Assembly: GCF_008704935.1 (NCBI RefSeq)
Contig: NZ_CP023692.1
Location: forward strand, 3,700,001-3,764,000
From: Streptomyces vinaceus
GTDB taxonomy: Bacteria; Actinomycetota; Actinomycetes; Streptomycetales; Streptomycetaceae
Direction: 5' to 3'
DNA: 64,000 nucleotides
Shown here: one piece after another, positions 42,192 through 50,544 of the stretch
Layout of the letters: each line of letters opens with the position of its first letter
Numbering within the stretch: position 1 is the first letter of the stretch
The notes under the pieces: generated by a model
Seen by the model: only the letters and a program-made list of their open reading frames with translations
What the model was told of the DNA's origin: nothing
Database searches by the model: none
Position numbers and translations under genes: made by a program

Positions 42192-43007
42192 TTACGGGCT
42201 GGCCAGGGCGGGCGGAGCGCCCTGGCTGCGGGGGCGTTCGTCGGTCATCCTGCCCCATACGATCATCCGGTAGGTGCTCGTGAACTCGGGAGTGCAGGTC
42301 GTCAGCGTGATGTACCGGCCCGGGGCGGTGAATCCCGATCCCTCCGGCACGGGTTTGATCACCGACACGTTCGTCGGCGGTGTCTGCGCCAGCGACGAGG
42401 TGATCTCGTACGTGTAGTACGCGTCCCGGGTCTCGACCACGACCGGGTCCCCCGGCACCAGCCGGTTGATGAAGCGGAACGGTTCGCCATGGGTGTTGCG
42501 GTGGCCCGCCAGCGCGAAATTACCCTGCTTGTCGGCCGGCATCGCCGACTTCAGCGGACCGTCCCCGTAGTGCCCGACCATTCCCTTGTCGAGCACCTTC
42601 GGCTTGCTGACCCCCTCCGCCACCGGCACCTTCACGTCCAGCTTCGGGATGTGGAGGATCGCGAAACCCTGCCCCGGCTCGAACGCCGAGACCTGCGGGG
42701 CGGCGGCGGCCCCGTCCGGGGCCCGCTCCCAGTTCTGGCGCAGCGAGCCGGCCGCCCCGTTCGCCGTCCGCTCCGCCAGTACGTTCGTGTACCAGAGCTG
42801 GTAGGCGACGAACAGCAGCATCACCACGCCCAGGGTGATGAACAGCTCCCCGGCGAGCCGGCTCAGGACGACCACCGGGCCGCCCGACGCGGGCCGCCTG
42901 CGCCGACGGCCCCCGCCGCGCCTGCGCGCGCGCTTCGCGGCCTCCTGAGCTGCCCTGCGCCGCGCGGCCCGGCCCTCCGTGGGCGCGGACGGCGCGACCG
43001 CGGTCAC
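42192..43007 (-). CDS. srtE: Class E sortase, 271 aa
   Basis: A strongly basic cytoplasmic tail (arginine-rich, residues 10-45) precedes a membrane helix (LAGELFITLGVVMLLFVAYQ) and a sortase domain. Catalytic residues lie in NFALAGHRNTHG (His), YITLTTCTPEF (Cys) and STYRMIVWGRM (Arg). It is a close paralogue of the next gene and probably arose by tandem duplication, like the srtE1/srtE2 pair of Streptomyces coelicolor. GTG at 43007 overlaps the pabA stop (GTGA), so a folate or aromatic gene is translationally coupled to a surface enzyme. Confidence 0.9.
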   Translation of the reverse strand: MTAVAPSAPTEGRAARRRAAQEAAKRARRRGGGRRRRRPASGGPVVVLSRLAGELFITLGVVMLLFVAYQLWYTNVLAERTANGAAGSLRQNWERAPDGAAAAPQVSAFEPGQGFAILHIPKLDVKVPVAEGVSKPKVLDKGMVGHYGDGPLKSAMPADKQGNFALAGHRNTHGEPFRFINRLVPGDPVVVETRDAYYTYEITSSLAQTPPTNVSVIKPVPEGSGFTAPGRYITLTTCTPEFTSTYRMIVWGRMTDERPRSQGAPPALASP

Positions 43008-43642
43008 GCGACGGCCTTGCCCACCACCGGGGCCAGCCCCACCGAGCGCTCGACGGCCCCCGCGTCCCCGCAGCGCACCAGCCAGTTCGCGAGCATCCGG
43101 TGGCCCCACTCGGTCAGCACCGACTCGGGGTGGAACTGCACGCCCTCGACGTCGTGCTCCCGGTGCCGCAGCCCCATGATGATCCCGTCCTCGGTGCGCG
43201 CGGTGACTTCCAGCACGTCCGGCAGGGTCTGCGGCTCGGCCGCGAGCGAGTGGTAGCGGGTCGCCGTGAAGGGCGAGGGCAGCCCCGTGAAGACGCCGAG
43301 GCCCTCGTGCACCACCGGCGAGGTCTTCCCGTGCAGCAGTTCGGGGGCCCGGCCCACGACCCCGCCGTACGCCACGGCCATGGACTGCATGCCGAGGCAC
43401 ACGCCGAAGACCGGGACGCCGGTGTCGGCGCAGTGGCGGACCATGTCGACGCAGACGCCCGCCTGCTCCGGCGTGCCCGGTCCGGGCGACAGCAGCACGC
43501 CGTCGAAGCCGTCCTGCGCGTGGGCGAGTTCGACCTCGTCGTTGCGCAGCACCTCGCACTCCGCGCCGAGCTGGTACAGGTACTGGACCAGGTTGAAGAC
43601 AAAGCTGTCGTAGTTGTCGACAACCAGAATGCGCGCGCTCAC
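43004..43642 (-). CDS. pabA: Aminodeoxychorismate/anthranilate synthase glutamine amidotransferase PabA/TrpG, 212 aa
   Basis: This class I glutamine amidotransferase begins ARILVVDNYDSFVFNLVQYL. The oxyanion motif is LLSPGPGTPEQAG, the nucleophilic Cys is in PVFGVCLGMQSMA, and the His/Glu pair is in GVQFHPESVLTEWG. It supplies ammonia for 4-amino-4-deoxychorismate or anthranilate synthesis. The partner subunit is not adjacent. Position between sortase and small membrane-protein genes is conserved in actinobacteria (mycobacterial Rv0013). GTG at 43642 overlaps the upstream small gene's stop. Confidence 0.92.
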   Translation of the reverse strand: MSARILVVDNYDSFVFNLVQYLYQLGAECEVLRNDEVELAHAQDGFDGVLLSPGPGTPEQAGVCVDMVRHCADTGVPVFGVCLGMQSMAVAYGGVVGRAPELLHGKTSPVVHEGLGVFTGLPSPFTATRYHSLAAEPQTLPDVLEVTARTEDGIIMGLRHREHDVEGVQFHPESVLTEWGHRMLANWLVRCGDAGAVERSVGLAPVVGKAVA

Positions 43643-43815
43643 GGAGTGGCTCCCGATCCCTCGTCCACCGTTACGTCGTTGAACGGGAGGAGCGGCTCGG
43701 CCCACGGGAAGACGTACTGGAAGAGCACGAAGACCACTCCGAGGACCAGTACGAGGGAGATCAGCGCGCGAATCCACGCGTTGCCCGGCAGATGCCGCCA
43801 GATCCAGCCGTACAT
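43639..43815 (-). CDS. Small membrane protein, 58 aa
   Basis: ATG at 43815 opens 58 codons ending in TGA that overlaps the pabA GTG. The peptide has one hydrophobic helix (WIRALISLVLVLGVVFVLFQ) preceded by WRHLPG and followed by an acidic tail ending DEGSGATP. Four-base coupling to pabA and coding-like composition support a real gene. It is shorter than usual annotation cut-offs. Its function is unknown; the position between pabA and a sortase suggests envelope biology. Confidence 0.7.
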   Translation of the reverse strand: MYGWIWRHLPGNAWIRALISLVLVLGVVFVLFQYVFPWAEPLLPFNDVTVDEGSGATP

Positions 43816-43904
43816 GCCGTCTGTTTCCTATCCGTCCACGATCGACCACCGCACCGCGGGGGCGGTACGCGAACAGACTAAAGCCAGTGACCCGGCCGGG
43901 TGGG

Positions 43905-44693
43905 TCAGCTCCGCAAACCCTCCGGGCGGCCCTGGGCGGCCGTGCGGGTCTGCGTCAGCTCCGCCCAGACGACCAGCCGGTGGCTGTGGCCCCACTCCGG
44001 ATCGCAGGTCGTGAGGGTCAGGTACCGCCCCGGGCCGGTGAAGGGAGAACGGCGGGGCACCGGGTCGACCACCCCGACGTCGGTGGGCAGGGTGCGCAGC
44101 GGCTCGCTGCGGACCGTGTACGTGTACCAGGTGCTCGCGTCCTTGAGGATCACGGCGTCGCCCGGGCGCAGCTCGGGGAAGTCCTTGAAGGGGTCGCCGT
44201 ACGTCCGCCGGTGGCCCGCGACCGAGAAGTTCCCGGTGCCGCCGAGGGGCGCGGTGCCCGCGTAGTGGCCGAGGCCCTTCTTCAGCAGCTCCGTGCCGGT
44301 GCCCTCCAGGACCGGCTTGTTCCAGTCCGGCCCGAAGCGCGGGATGTACATCTCGGCGAAGGCCCGGCCGGCCGGGTAGGCGGCCTGGTCCCGCGCCGGG
44401 GGCGCGGGCTGCGGCGACGCCGCGGGGGCGGCGGAGGGGGTCGCCGACGGGGCCGGGGAGGGGGTGGCGGGCGCCGCGGCGGCCGGCGCCGCGGCCCAGC
44501 CGTCCCGCATCCGGGCCATCTCCCCGTCCATGGCCCGGTCGGCCTTGACCCCGGTCCACAGCAGGACGTACGCCACGAACAGCACGATCAGCGTGCCCGC
44601 CGTCAGGCAGACCTCGCTGACCGTCCGCACCACCAGGCGCAGTACGACGTCACGGCGTACTGCTCGCGGAGGCGGATTCCAGCGGCTTCGCAT
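43905..44693 (-). CDS. Class E sortase-like protein, 262 aa
   Basis: This is the third sortase in 3.2 kb. A membrane helix (EVCLTAGTLIVLFVAYVLLW) is followed by an Ala/Pro/Ser-rich spacer of about 45 residues and a sortase domain. The active-site residues are present: NFSVAGHRRTYG (His), YLTLTTCDPEW (Cys) and SHRLVVWAEL (Arg). It is more divergent than the other two. Its start overlaps the end of the DUF881 gene by 44 bases, longer than a simple coupling overlap, so a later start is possible. Confidence 0.85.
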   Translation of the reverse strand: MRSRWNPPPRAVRRDVVLRLVVRTVSEVCLTAGTLIVLFVAYVLLWTGVKADRAMDGEMARMRDGWAAAPAAAAPATPSPAPSATPSAAPAASPQPAPPARDQAAYPAGRAFAEMYIPRFGPDWNKPVLEGTGTELLKKGLGHYAGTAPLGGTGNFSVAGHRRTYGDPFKDFPELRPGDAVILKDASTWYTYTVRSEPLRTLPTDVGVVDPVPRRSPFTGPGRYLTLTTCDPEWGHSHRLVVWAELTQTRTAAQGRPEGLRS

Positions 44694-45438
44694 AGTGGAG
44701 GTCCACTGTGCCGGAGTAGCCGGGGAGTGTCAGCTCCTTGTGCTCGTCCACTTTCCAGCCGAGCCCGTACGCCGTCACGTACTGCTGGTAGTTCTGCAGG
44801 GCCGGGGAGGCGGCGAGCGCCTTGCGCAGCGCGGCCGGGTCCCCGACCGCCGTCACCTTGTACGGGGGCGAGTAGACGCGCCCCTGGAGGATCAGCGTGT
44901 TGCCCACGCAGCGCACCGCGCTGGTGGCGATCAGCCGCTGGTCCATGACCTGGATGCCCTGGGCGCCGCCCTGCCACAGGGCGTTCACCACGGCCTGGAG
45001 ATCCTGCTGGTGGATCACCAGGTCGTTGGGCTGCGGCTCCGGCACGTTGGGAATGCGGGCGGCGGCGTTCGGCGGGGCGTCGTTCAGGGTGACGGTGAGG
45101 CCCTTGCCGGACAGCGCCTCGGTGCCGGAGGCGATGCGCAGGGCGGCGAGCTTGGCGTCCTCGGCCTTGGTGCTGCCGTCGTCGCGCTCGGCGAGGGTGT
45201 CCACCCGGTCGCGGACGGCGGCGGTGCTCTGTTCGAGCAGCGCGTTGTTCTGGCTGCGCTCGTGGATGAGGTCCGAGAGCTTGAGGAGCGAGGCGTCCGT
45301 CCGGATGTTCGTACCCTTGGACGTGTTGAAACTGGTGACGAAGATGAGACCGGCCAGGGCGAAAACGGCGGCCGTCAGCAGCCGGACCGGCCTGGCCCGG
45401 CGACGGGGACCCGCGGAGGAGTCGTCGGAATTGCTCAA
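44650..45438 (-). CDS. DUF881 family membrane-anchored protein, 262 aa
   Basis: A membrane helix (LLTAAVFALAGLIFVTSF) is followed by a coiled-coil region and an extracytoplasmic DUF881 domain containing GKGLTVTLNDAPPNA, LVIHQQDLQAVVNALWQGGA and GNTLILQGRVYSPPYKVTAV. The genes near crgA in mycobacteria include such a protein (Rv0012). TTG at 45438 is favoured because AAGGAGAAGGG lies nine bases upstream; an in-frame GTG at 45462 would add eight residues. The function is unestablished, probably envelope or division related. It is divergent from crgA. Confidence 0.85.
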   Translation of the reverse strand: MSNSDDSSAGPRRRARPVRLLTAAVFALAGLIFVTSFNTSKGTNIRTDASLLKLSDLIHERSQNNALLEQSTAAVRDRVDTLAERDDGSTKAEDAKLAALRIASGTEALSGKGLTVTLNDAPPNAAARIPNVPEPQPNDLVIHQQDLQAVVNALWQGGAQGIQVMDQRLIATSAVRCVGNTLILQGRVYSPPYKVTAVGDPAALRKALAASPALQNYQQYVTAYGLGWKVDEHKELTLPGYSGTVDLHYAKPLESASASSTP

Positions 45439-45529
45439 CGTACCCTTCTCCTTCAACGCCACAGGTCCACTACGCTAACGGACGCCCGGGGCAGGCAAGG
45501 TCCCCAGCGCATCGACAGGAGAGCCCCTC

Positions 45530-45784
45530 GTGCCGAAGTCACGTATCCGCAAGAAGGACGACTACACGCCGCCGCCGGCGAAGCAGGCGCAGACGATCAG
45601 GCTGACCAACCGCAGCTGGGTCGCCCCGGTCATGCTGGCGTTCTTCCTGATCGGTCTCGCGTGGATCGTCGTCTTCTACGTGACAGAGACCCAGCTGCCG
45701 ATCGAGGCGCTGGGCAACTGGAACATCGTGGTCGGATTCGGCTTCATCGCGGCGGGATTCGGCGTGTCCACGCAGTGGAAGTAG
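45530..45784 (+). CDS. crgA: Cell division protein CrgA, 84 aa
   Basis: This small protein has two membrane helices (VMLAFFLIGLAWIVVFYV and NIVVGFGFIAAGFG) and the CrgA N-terminus SRIRKKDDYTPPP. CrgA was defined in Streptomyces, where it inhibits FtsZ ring formation and coordinates sporulation septation; in mycobacteria it is a divisome scaffold. GTG at 45530 has AGGAGA upstream. It is followed immediately by a DnaA-box group. Confidence 0.95.
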   Translation: MPKSRIRKKDDYTPPPAKQAQTIRLTNRSWVAPVMLAFFLIGLAWIVVFYVTETQLPIEALGNWNIVVGFGFIAAGFGVSTQWK

Positions 45785-45844
45785 CCGGTCCCCGGTCGGA
45801 CGCCGCACAGCACACGCGCACCGGGTCCGACAAGCTCTCCCCAT

Positions 45845-45911
45845 GAGTTATCCACAGCGTCATCCACACCTGAGGAAAAGACAGAAGATCTGTGGATAAC
45901 TCTGTGGAGTG
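45845..45911. other. DnaA-box cluster outside oriC with 13-bp inverted repeat
   Basis: GAGTTATCCACAG (45845-45857) and CTGTGGATAACTC (45890-45902) form a perfect inverted repeat, each arm holding the E. coli-type box TTATCCACA. Two more boxes, TCATCCACA (45860-45868) and CACTCCACA on the minus strand (45903-45911), complete the group. The spacer is AG-rich. It lies between crgA and the rhomboid gene, about 18 kb from oriC. Confidence 0.8.
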
Positions 45912-45926
45912 TTGACGCCGGTGTGA

Positions 45927-46802
45927 TCAGGTGAGTTCGGCCGTACGGATCAGGACCACCGCCGCTGCCAGCAGGAACGCCGCAGCGCAGGTCCCCCACT
46001 GGATCAGCGTGCGGGTCCTGCCGGCGGCCGGTCCGACCATGCCCAGACCCACCAGCAGACCGGTCACCAGGCCCCCGATGTGGGCCTGCCAGGACACGGA
46101 CAGGCTGCCGCCGAAGGGTACGAAGGTCAGCACCAGCATGAGCACGACCATGGTGATGACCGGCCGCATCTCGTAGCGCAGGCGGCGCACCAGCACCACG
46201 GTCGCGCCGAGCAGGCCGAAGATCGCGCCGGAGGCGCCGAGGGTCGGCGTGTTCGGCGCGGTCAGCAGGTAGACGAGGGCGCTTCCGCCCAGCCCCGACA
46301 GCAGGTACACGGCGAGGTAGCGGACCCGGCCCAGAGCCGCCTCCAGCGGGCCGCCGATCACCCACAGGGCCAGCATGTTGCCCCCGATGTGCCACCACTC
46401 CACGTGCAGGAACACCGAGCTCAGCAGCCGGTAGTACTGGCCGGTGGAAATCCCTTCCACCGGGCCGCCGAAGTACTCGACGTACCGCCCCAGCAGCTCC
46501 AGCTGGACGACGACCGCCGGCGCGAGCAGGCCCACCAGGAACACCGCGGCGTTGATCCCGATCAGGACCTTGGTGACGAGGTGCGGATCGGCGGAGACCA
46601 CCCCGCCCGCGACGGTGCGCGGCACGTTCGCCGCGGGGGCGTGCCCCGTACCGGAGCCGTCGCGGACGCAGTCGGGGCACTGGAAGCCGACCGAGGCGCT
46701 GATCATGCACTCGGGGCAGATGGGGCGCTCGCAGCGCGCGCAGCGGATCCCCGTGTCGCGGTCCGGGTGGCGGTAGCAGCCCGGCAGACGGTCGGTGTCC
46801 AT
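45927..46802 (-). CDS. Rhomboid family intramembrane serine protease with N-terminal zinc-binding motif, 291 aa
   Basis: The N-terminal 45 residues hold Cys/His pairs (CYRHPDRDTGIRCARC, CPEC, CPDC), resembling a B-box/zinc ribbon. The rhomboid domain has six to seven membrane segments, HVEWWHIGGNMLALWVIG, the catalytic serine in LGASGAIFGLLGA and the catalytic histidine in AHIGGLVTGLLVG. It would cleave membrane proteins within the bilayer; its substrates are unknown. Its actinobacterial position near crgA and cyclophilin is conserved. The start is ATG at 46802. Confidence 0.92.
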   Translation of the reverse strand: MDTDRLPGCYRHPDRDTGIRCARCERPICPECMISASVGFQCPDCVRDGSGTGHAPAANVPRTVAGGVVSADPHLVTKVLIGINAAVFLVGLLAPAVVVQLELLGRYVEYFGGPVEGISTGQYYRLLSSVFLHVEWWHIGGNMLALWVIGGPLEAALGRVRYLAVYLLSGLGGSALVYLLTAPNTPTLGASGAIFGLLGATVVLVRRLRYEMRPVITMVVLMLVLTFVPFGGSLSVSWQAHIGGLVTGLLVGLGMVGPAAGRTRTLIQWGTCAAAFLLAAAVVLIRTAELT

Positions 46803-46932
46803 CGGTCCCCTCGGTCAGCGGCGGGGCGGGCGGTGCACCCCGCCGGTCGTCCGGCTGTGGCCCCGGCGGGTTCCACGCATGCAGGACGGACGGGCGGGGC
46901 GGAAAGGTTCCCGGTGTGCCCGTACGGGAGGG

Positions 46933-47460
<528 letters not shown>

Positions 47461-47635
47461 GGATCTGCCTTCCATAGTCGTCACTGTCGGTTCCAGATCC
47501 TCCCACGGAGCGCCGCACGGCACAGAAATCCTCCACCCGTATGCCCTGTCACGCATGCCGCCCGGCGGTAAGGCAGGCATGATCCGACAAAGGGTGGAAA
47601 GGTGAACTGTGTCCGCCACCGAGGAGGAGGATCCT

Positions 47636-48319
47636 GTGACCCGCAAGGACAGCGTGCACCTGGCCGCCGAAAGCGCCAGGGAAACGGCGAGGCACGCAGC
47701 GGAAGCGGTGGCGCCGTACGCAGCGGCCGCCAGGGACGCCGCTGCACACTACGCGGCCGAGGCGAACGAGCGGCTGGCACCCAAGGTGTCGTACGCGACC
47801 GCCGAGGCGGCCCGGCAGGCCCGTACGGCGTACGACGAGCATCTGCACCCGAGGATGAGGGCGGCCCGCACGCACGTGCCCCCGAACGTGGACCGGGCGG
47901 CGACGATGGCGGTGCACCACACGCGCCGGGCGGCGCGGCAGGCGGCCGACTACACGCAGCCGAGACTGGAGAGCGCGCTGGCCGCGGCCCAGCCGGTGGC
48001 CGAGGAGGCCGCGTCCCGGTCGACGGCGGCGCTGGCGGCGCTGCGCGGCCAGGTGTCGGCCAAGGAGGTCCAGAAGCTGGTGAAGCGCCACGAGCGGCGC
48101 TGCCGGGCCGGCCGGGCGCTCAAGTTCACGGCGGTGGTCGGCGTACTGGCCGCCGGGGCGTACCTGGCGTGGCGGTGGTGGGACCAGCAGTCGAACCCGG
48201 ACTGGCTCGTCGAGCCGCCGGCCGCCACCGAGCTCTCGCGCGAGCGGGAGCCGGCCAGTTTCGACGACGAGCTGGCGGCGAAGGAGCGCGAGACCTCCAA
48301 CGGCACGCCGGACGAGTGA
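47636..48319 (+). CDS. DUF5324 family membrane-associated helical protein, 227 aa
   Basis: The protein starts VTRKDSVHLAAESARETARH and continues as a long Ala-rich amphipathic helix with apolipoprotein-like periodicity to about residue 150. One membrane helix (FTAVVGVLAAGAYLAWRWW) and an acidic tail follow. DUF5324 is a Streptomyces family without known function. GTG at 47636 has GAGGAGGAGG upstream; an in-frame ATG/GTG at 47609 is less likely. A strong hairpin follows. Confidence 0.78.
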   Translation: MTRKDSVHLAAESARETARHAAEAVAPYAAAARDAAAHYAAEANERLAPKVSYATAEAARQARTAYDEHLHPRMRAARTHVPPNVDRAATMAVHHTRRAARQAADYTQPRLESALAAAQPVAEEAASRSTAALAALRGQVSAKEVQKLVKRHERRCRAGRALKFTAVVGVLAAGAYLAWRWWDQQSNPDWLVEPPAATELSREREPASFDDELAAKERETSNGTPDE

Positions 48320-48340
48320 GCGGGCCCTGACGGGCTCGCA

Positions 48341-48382
48341 CGGCGGGAGGGCCCGGATCGACGGATCCGGGCCCTCCCGCCG
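48341..48382. terminator. Bidirectional terminator between the DUF5324 and LysM genes
   Basis: A perfect 19-bp stem (48341-48359 with 48364-48382) with loop GACG lies between two convergent genes. Confidence 0.85.
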
Positions 48383-48394
48383 TCCGTCGTGCCC

Positions 48395-48868
48395 CTAGTG
48401 GGGCAGGGTGAGGACCTGGCCGGGGTGGATCAGCTCGGGGTTCGATCCGATGACGCCCCGGTTCATGGCGTAGAGCTCGCGCCAGCGGGCCTCGTTGCCC
48501 AGCTCCAGGCGGGCGATCGAGGAGAGCGAGTCGCCCGCCCGCACGGTGTACGTACGTTTCGCGGCGGCCTGCGTCGGCCCACCGGCCGGGGCCGCGGGGA
48601 CCGCCTTGTGCGCGGCGGACATGGGCGTCGGCGTGTGGTGCGGATGCCCGGCGGCGGCCGCGGCCGGCTTCGGCGGTACCGGGGCCGCCTTCGGCGGAGC
48701 CGGCGCGGGCTTCGGCGGGGCGGCGGCGGCCATGCGCTCGGCGGCGGCCTTGGTGGCCGACACGGCGTCCGCGTACTTCGCCGCGTAGTCGGCGGACGCG
48801 GTCGCCGCGGCCTTCTCGGCGGCCTCGTGCTTCTTCTTGTCGGACTTGAGGAAGTCGAAGAGTCCCAT
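48395..48868 (-). CDS. LysM domain protein, 157 aa
   Basis: The N-terminus MGLFDFLKSDKKKHEAAEKA is a charged helix rather than a signal peptide. An Ala/Pro/Lys-rich linker (repeats of PPKPAP type) leads to one C-terminal LysM domain with YTVRAGDSLSSIARLELGN and NPELIHPGQVLTLP. LysM binds N-acetylglucosamine polymers. Lack of an obvious secretion signal resembles the BON/LysM group of cytoplasmic or leaderless proteins, so its location is uncertain. The start is ATG at 48868. Confidence 0.82.
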   Translation of the reverse strand: MGLFDFLKSDKKKHEAAEKAAATASADYAAKYADAVSATKAAAERMAAAAPPKPAPAPPKAAPVPPKPAAAAAGHPHHTPTPMSAAHKAVPAAPAGGPTQAAAKRTYTVRAGDSLSSIARLELGNEARWRELYAMNRGVIGSNPELIHPGQVLTLPH

Positions 48869-49007
48869 GTGTCTGTACGCCTCCGGCGTGGTGTCGCCCC
48901 CTGGCTCGGTGCCTTCCCCCACTGTCGGCCAGCCCGGGCCGCCCGGCCCTGTGACAGGGCCAACCGGGCGACCCGGCAGGGCGGCGCCCGCCTGTTACCG
49001 TCGACGG

Positions 49008-49532
49008 ATGCCCGAGCTCGTCCTCCCCTCCCCCCGTCTGCACGCCTCCTGGCTCGAAGCCCGCGCGGAATGGGGCCCCGAGGACCACATGGACGGCGCC
49101 GGGCTCGGCTCCGAAGACGACGTGGACAGCCCGGAGGGCTTCGCCGCCTGGACGGAGCGGCTGCGCGGGTACGGGGACCGGACCCGGCCCCTGGAGCAGG
49201 GCCGCGTGCACGCCACGTACTGGTGGATCGCCGAGGGCGACACCTATCTGGGCGCCATCGACCTGCGCCACTACCTGAACGGCTTCCTCCTCGACGCCGG
49301 CGGCCACATCGGCTACGGGATACGGCCCTCCGCCCGCCGGCGCGGGCTGGCCGGCTGGGCCCTCGGCGCGGTCCTGTACGAGGCCCGGCTCCTGGGGATG
49401 GACCGCGTACTCCTGACGTGCGACCCCGGCAACACGGGCTCCGTGCGCACGATCGAGCGGGGCGGCGGGGTCCTGGAGGACGTCCGCGAGACCCTCGTGG
49501 GCCCCAAGCGCCGGTACTGGATCGACCTCTGA
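49008..49532 (+). CDS. GNAT family N-acetyltransferase, 174 aa
   Basis: This is a complete GNAT domain. The core beta strands YWWIAEGDTYLGAIDLRHYL precede the acetyl-CoA-binding loop IGYGIRPSARRRGLAGWALG (R/Q-x-x-G-x-G/A). GMDRVLLTCDPGNTGSVRTI and GPKRRYWIDL are near the C-terminus. It resembles acetyltransferases annotated in Streptomyces next to tRNA-Ala. The acceptor (small amine or protein) cannot be told. It is followed by a strong hairpin. Confidence 0.88.
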   Translation: MPELVLPSPRLHASWLEARAEWGPEDHMDGAGLGSEDDVDSPEGFAAWTERLRGYGDRTRPLEQGRVHATYWWIAEGDTYLGAIDLRHYLNGFLLDAGGHIGYGIRPSARRRGLAGWALGAVLYEARLLGMDRVLLTCDPGNTGSVRTIERGGGVLEDVRETLVGPKRRYWIDL

Positions 49533-49566
49533 CCGGGGGCGCCGGCAGGCGCGCCGCCTCACGCAA

Positions 49567-49608
49567 AGAGGCCACCTGACCGGCGTTTCCGCTGGTCAGG
49601 TGGCCTCT
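49567..49608. terminator. Bidirectional terminator between the GNAT gene and tRNA-Ala
   Basis: AGAGGCCACCTGACC and GGTCAGGTGGCCTCT form a perfect 15-bp stem (49567-49581 with 49594-49608) with a 12-base loop, eight bases from the 3' end of the convergent tRNA. Confidence 0.8.
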
Positions 49609-49615
49609 GGTGCTG

Positions 49616-49688
49616 TGGAGCTTAGGAGATTCGAACTCCTGACATCTGCCTTGCAAAGGCAGCGCTCTACCAACTGAGCTAAAGCCCC
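49616..49688 (-). tRNA. tRNA-Ala (anticodon TGC)
   Basis: The minus strand gives a 73-nt cloverleaf with acceptor GGGGCTT/AAGCTCC, anticodon stem CTGCC/GGCAG around TTTGCAA, and T-arm AGGAGTTCGAATCTCCT. One acceptor pair is G-T. CCA is not encoded. Ile and Ala tRNAs near gyrA are ancestral in actinobacteria. Confidence 0.95.
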
Positions 49689-49852
49689 GAAAAGATGGAC
49701 GCGACCGCCTCCCGTGAAGGTGTGGCCGTTCCGCAGAACAGAGTACCGGGTGTACCCCCGCATCTCGCAAAATTATGGGGGCTCCCGCCACGCGACCACG
49801 CTCCGTAAGATGCTCGCGAGGTTCGCACCAGCGAAGTAGGGGAGTAGTAAGA

Positions 49853-50401
49853 GTGGACGCTGTTCAGCAAGAGGCCACGGCCAGAGCCAGAGAGCTTCAG
49901 CGCAGTTGGTACGGGGAGCCCCTGGGCGCTCTCTTCCGCCGGCTCATAGATGACCTCGGCTTGAACCAGGCCCGCCTCGCTGCCGTCCTCGGACTGTCGG
50001 CGCCCATGCTGTCCCAGCTGATGAGCGGCCAGCGGGCCAAGATCGGGAACCCGGCCGTGGTGCAGCGCGTCCAGGCCCTCCAGGATCTCGCGGGCCAGGT
50101 GGCGGACGGAAGCGTCAGCGCGGCCGAGGCCACCGACCGGATGGACGAGATCAAGAAGACCCAGGGAGGCTCCGTCCTCAGCAACAGCGGCCAGACGACC
50201 ACCAGTTCCGGAGCGCCCACCGTCAAGCGCGTCGTCCGCGAGATCCAGTCGCTGCTGCGCTCGGTCTCCGCGGCCGGCGACATCATCGACGCGGCCGACT
50301 CCCTCGCCCCCAGCCATCCCGAACTGGCCGAGTTCCTCAGGGTGTACGGCGCGGGCCGCACCGCGGACGCGGTCGCCCACTACGAGTCGCACCAGAACTG
50401 A
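49853..50401 (+). CDS. XRE-type helix-turn-helix DNA-binding protein, 182 aa
   Basis: A helix-turn-helix around residues 25-65 (LNQARLAAVLGLSAPMLSQL, then MSGQRAKIGNP) is followed by a linker and a C-terminal helical domain with VVREIQSLLRSVSAAGDIID. It resembles a conserved Streptomyces DNA-binding protein that precedes a Ser/Thr kinase gene, as here. GTG at 49853 has AGGGGAG upstream. It may be a kinase substrate or partner, inferred only from adjacency. Confidence 0.82.
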   Translation: MDAVQQEATARARELQRSWYGEPLGALFRRLIDDLGLNQARLAAVLGLSAPMLSQLMSGQRAKIGNPAVVQRVQALQDLAGQVADGSVSAAEATDRMDEIKKTQGGSVLSNSGQTTTSSGAPTVKRVVREIQSLLRSVSAAGDIIDAADSLAPSHPELAEFLRVYGAGRTADAVAHYESHQN

Positions 50402-50544
50402 CCCGGCACGGCGGCACGGCGGTACGGCAACAGGGCGGCACGGCAGCACGACGGCACGGGACGCATTCGCGAGGCGCACGAGAACGCACGGGACATGCGC
50501 ACGGGACATGCGCACGGGACGGGGGACGGGGGACGGGCGCAGCG
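50402..50544 (+). repeat. Repeat-rich spacer between the XRE and kinase genes
   Basis: The 143-base gap consists largely of short iterations: GGCACGGCGG/GGCACGGCAG units, then CACGGGACATGCG twice, then GGGGGAC twice next to the kinase start. No gene or clear promoter is seen. The repeats look like slippage-generated DNA; they also supply a G-rich ribosome-binding region. Confidence 0.6.
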
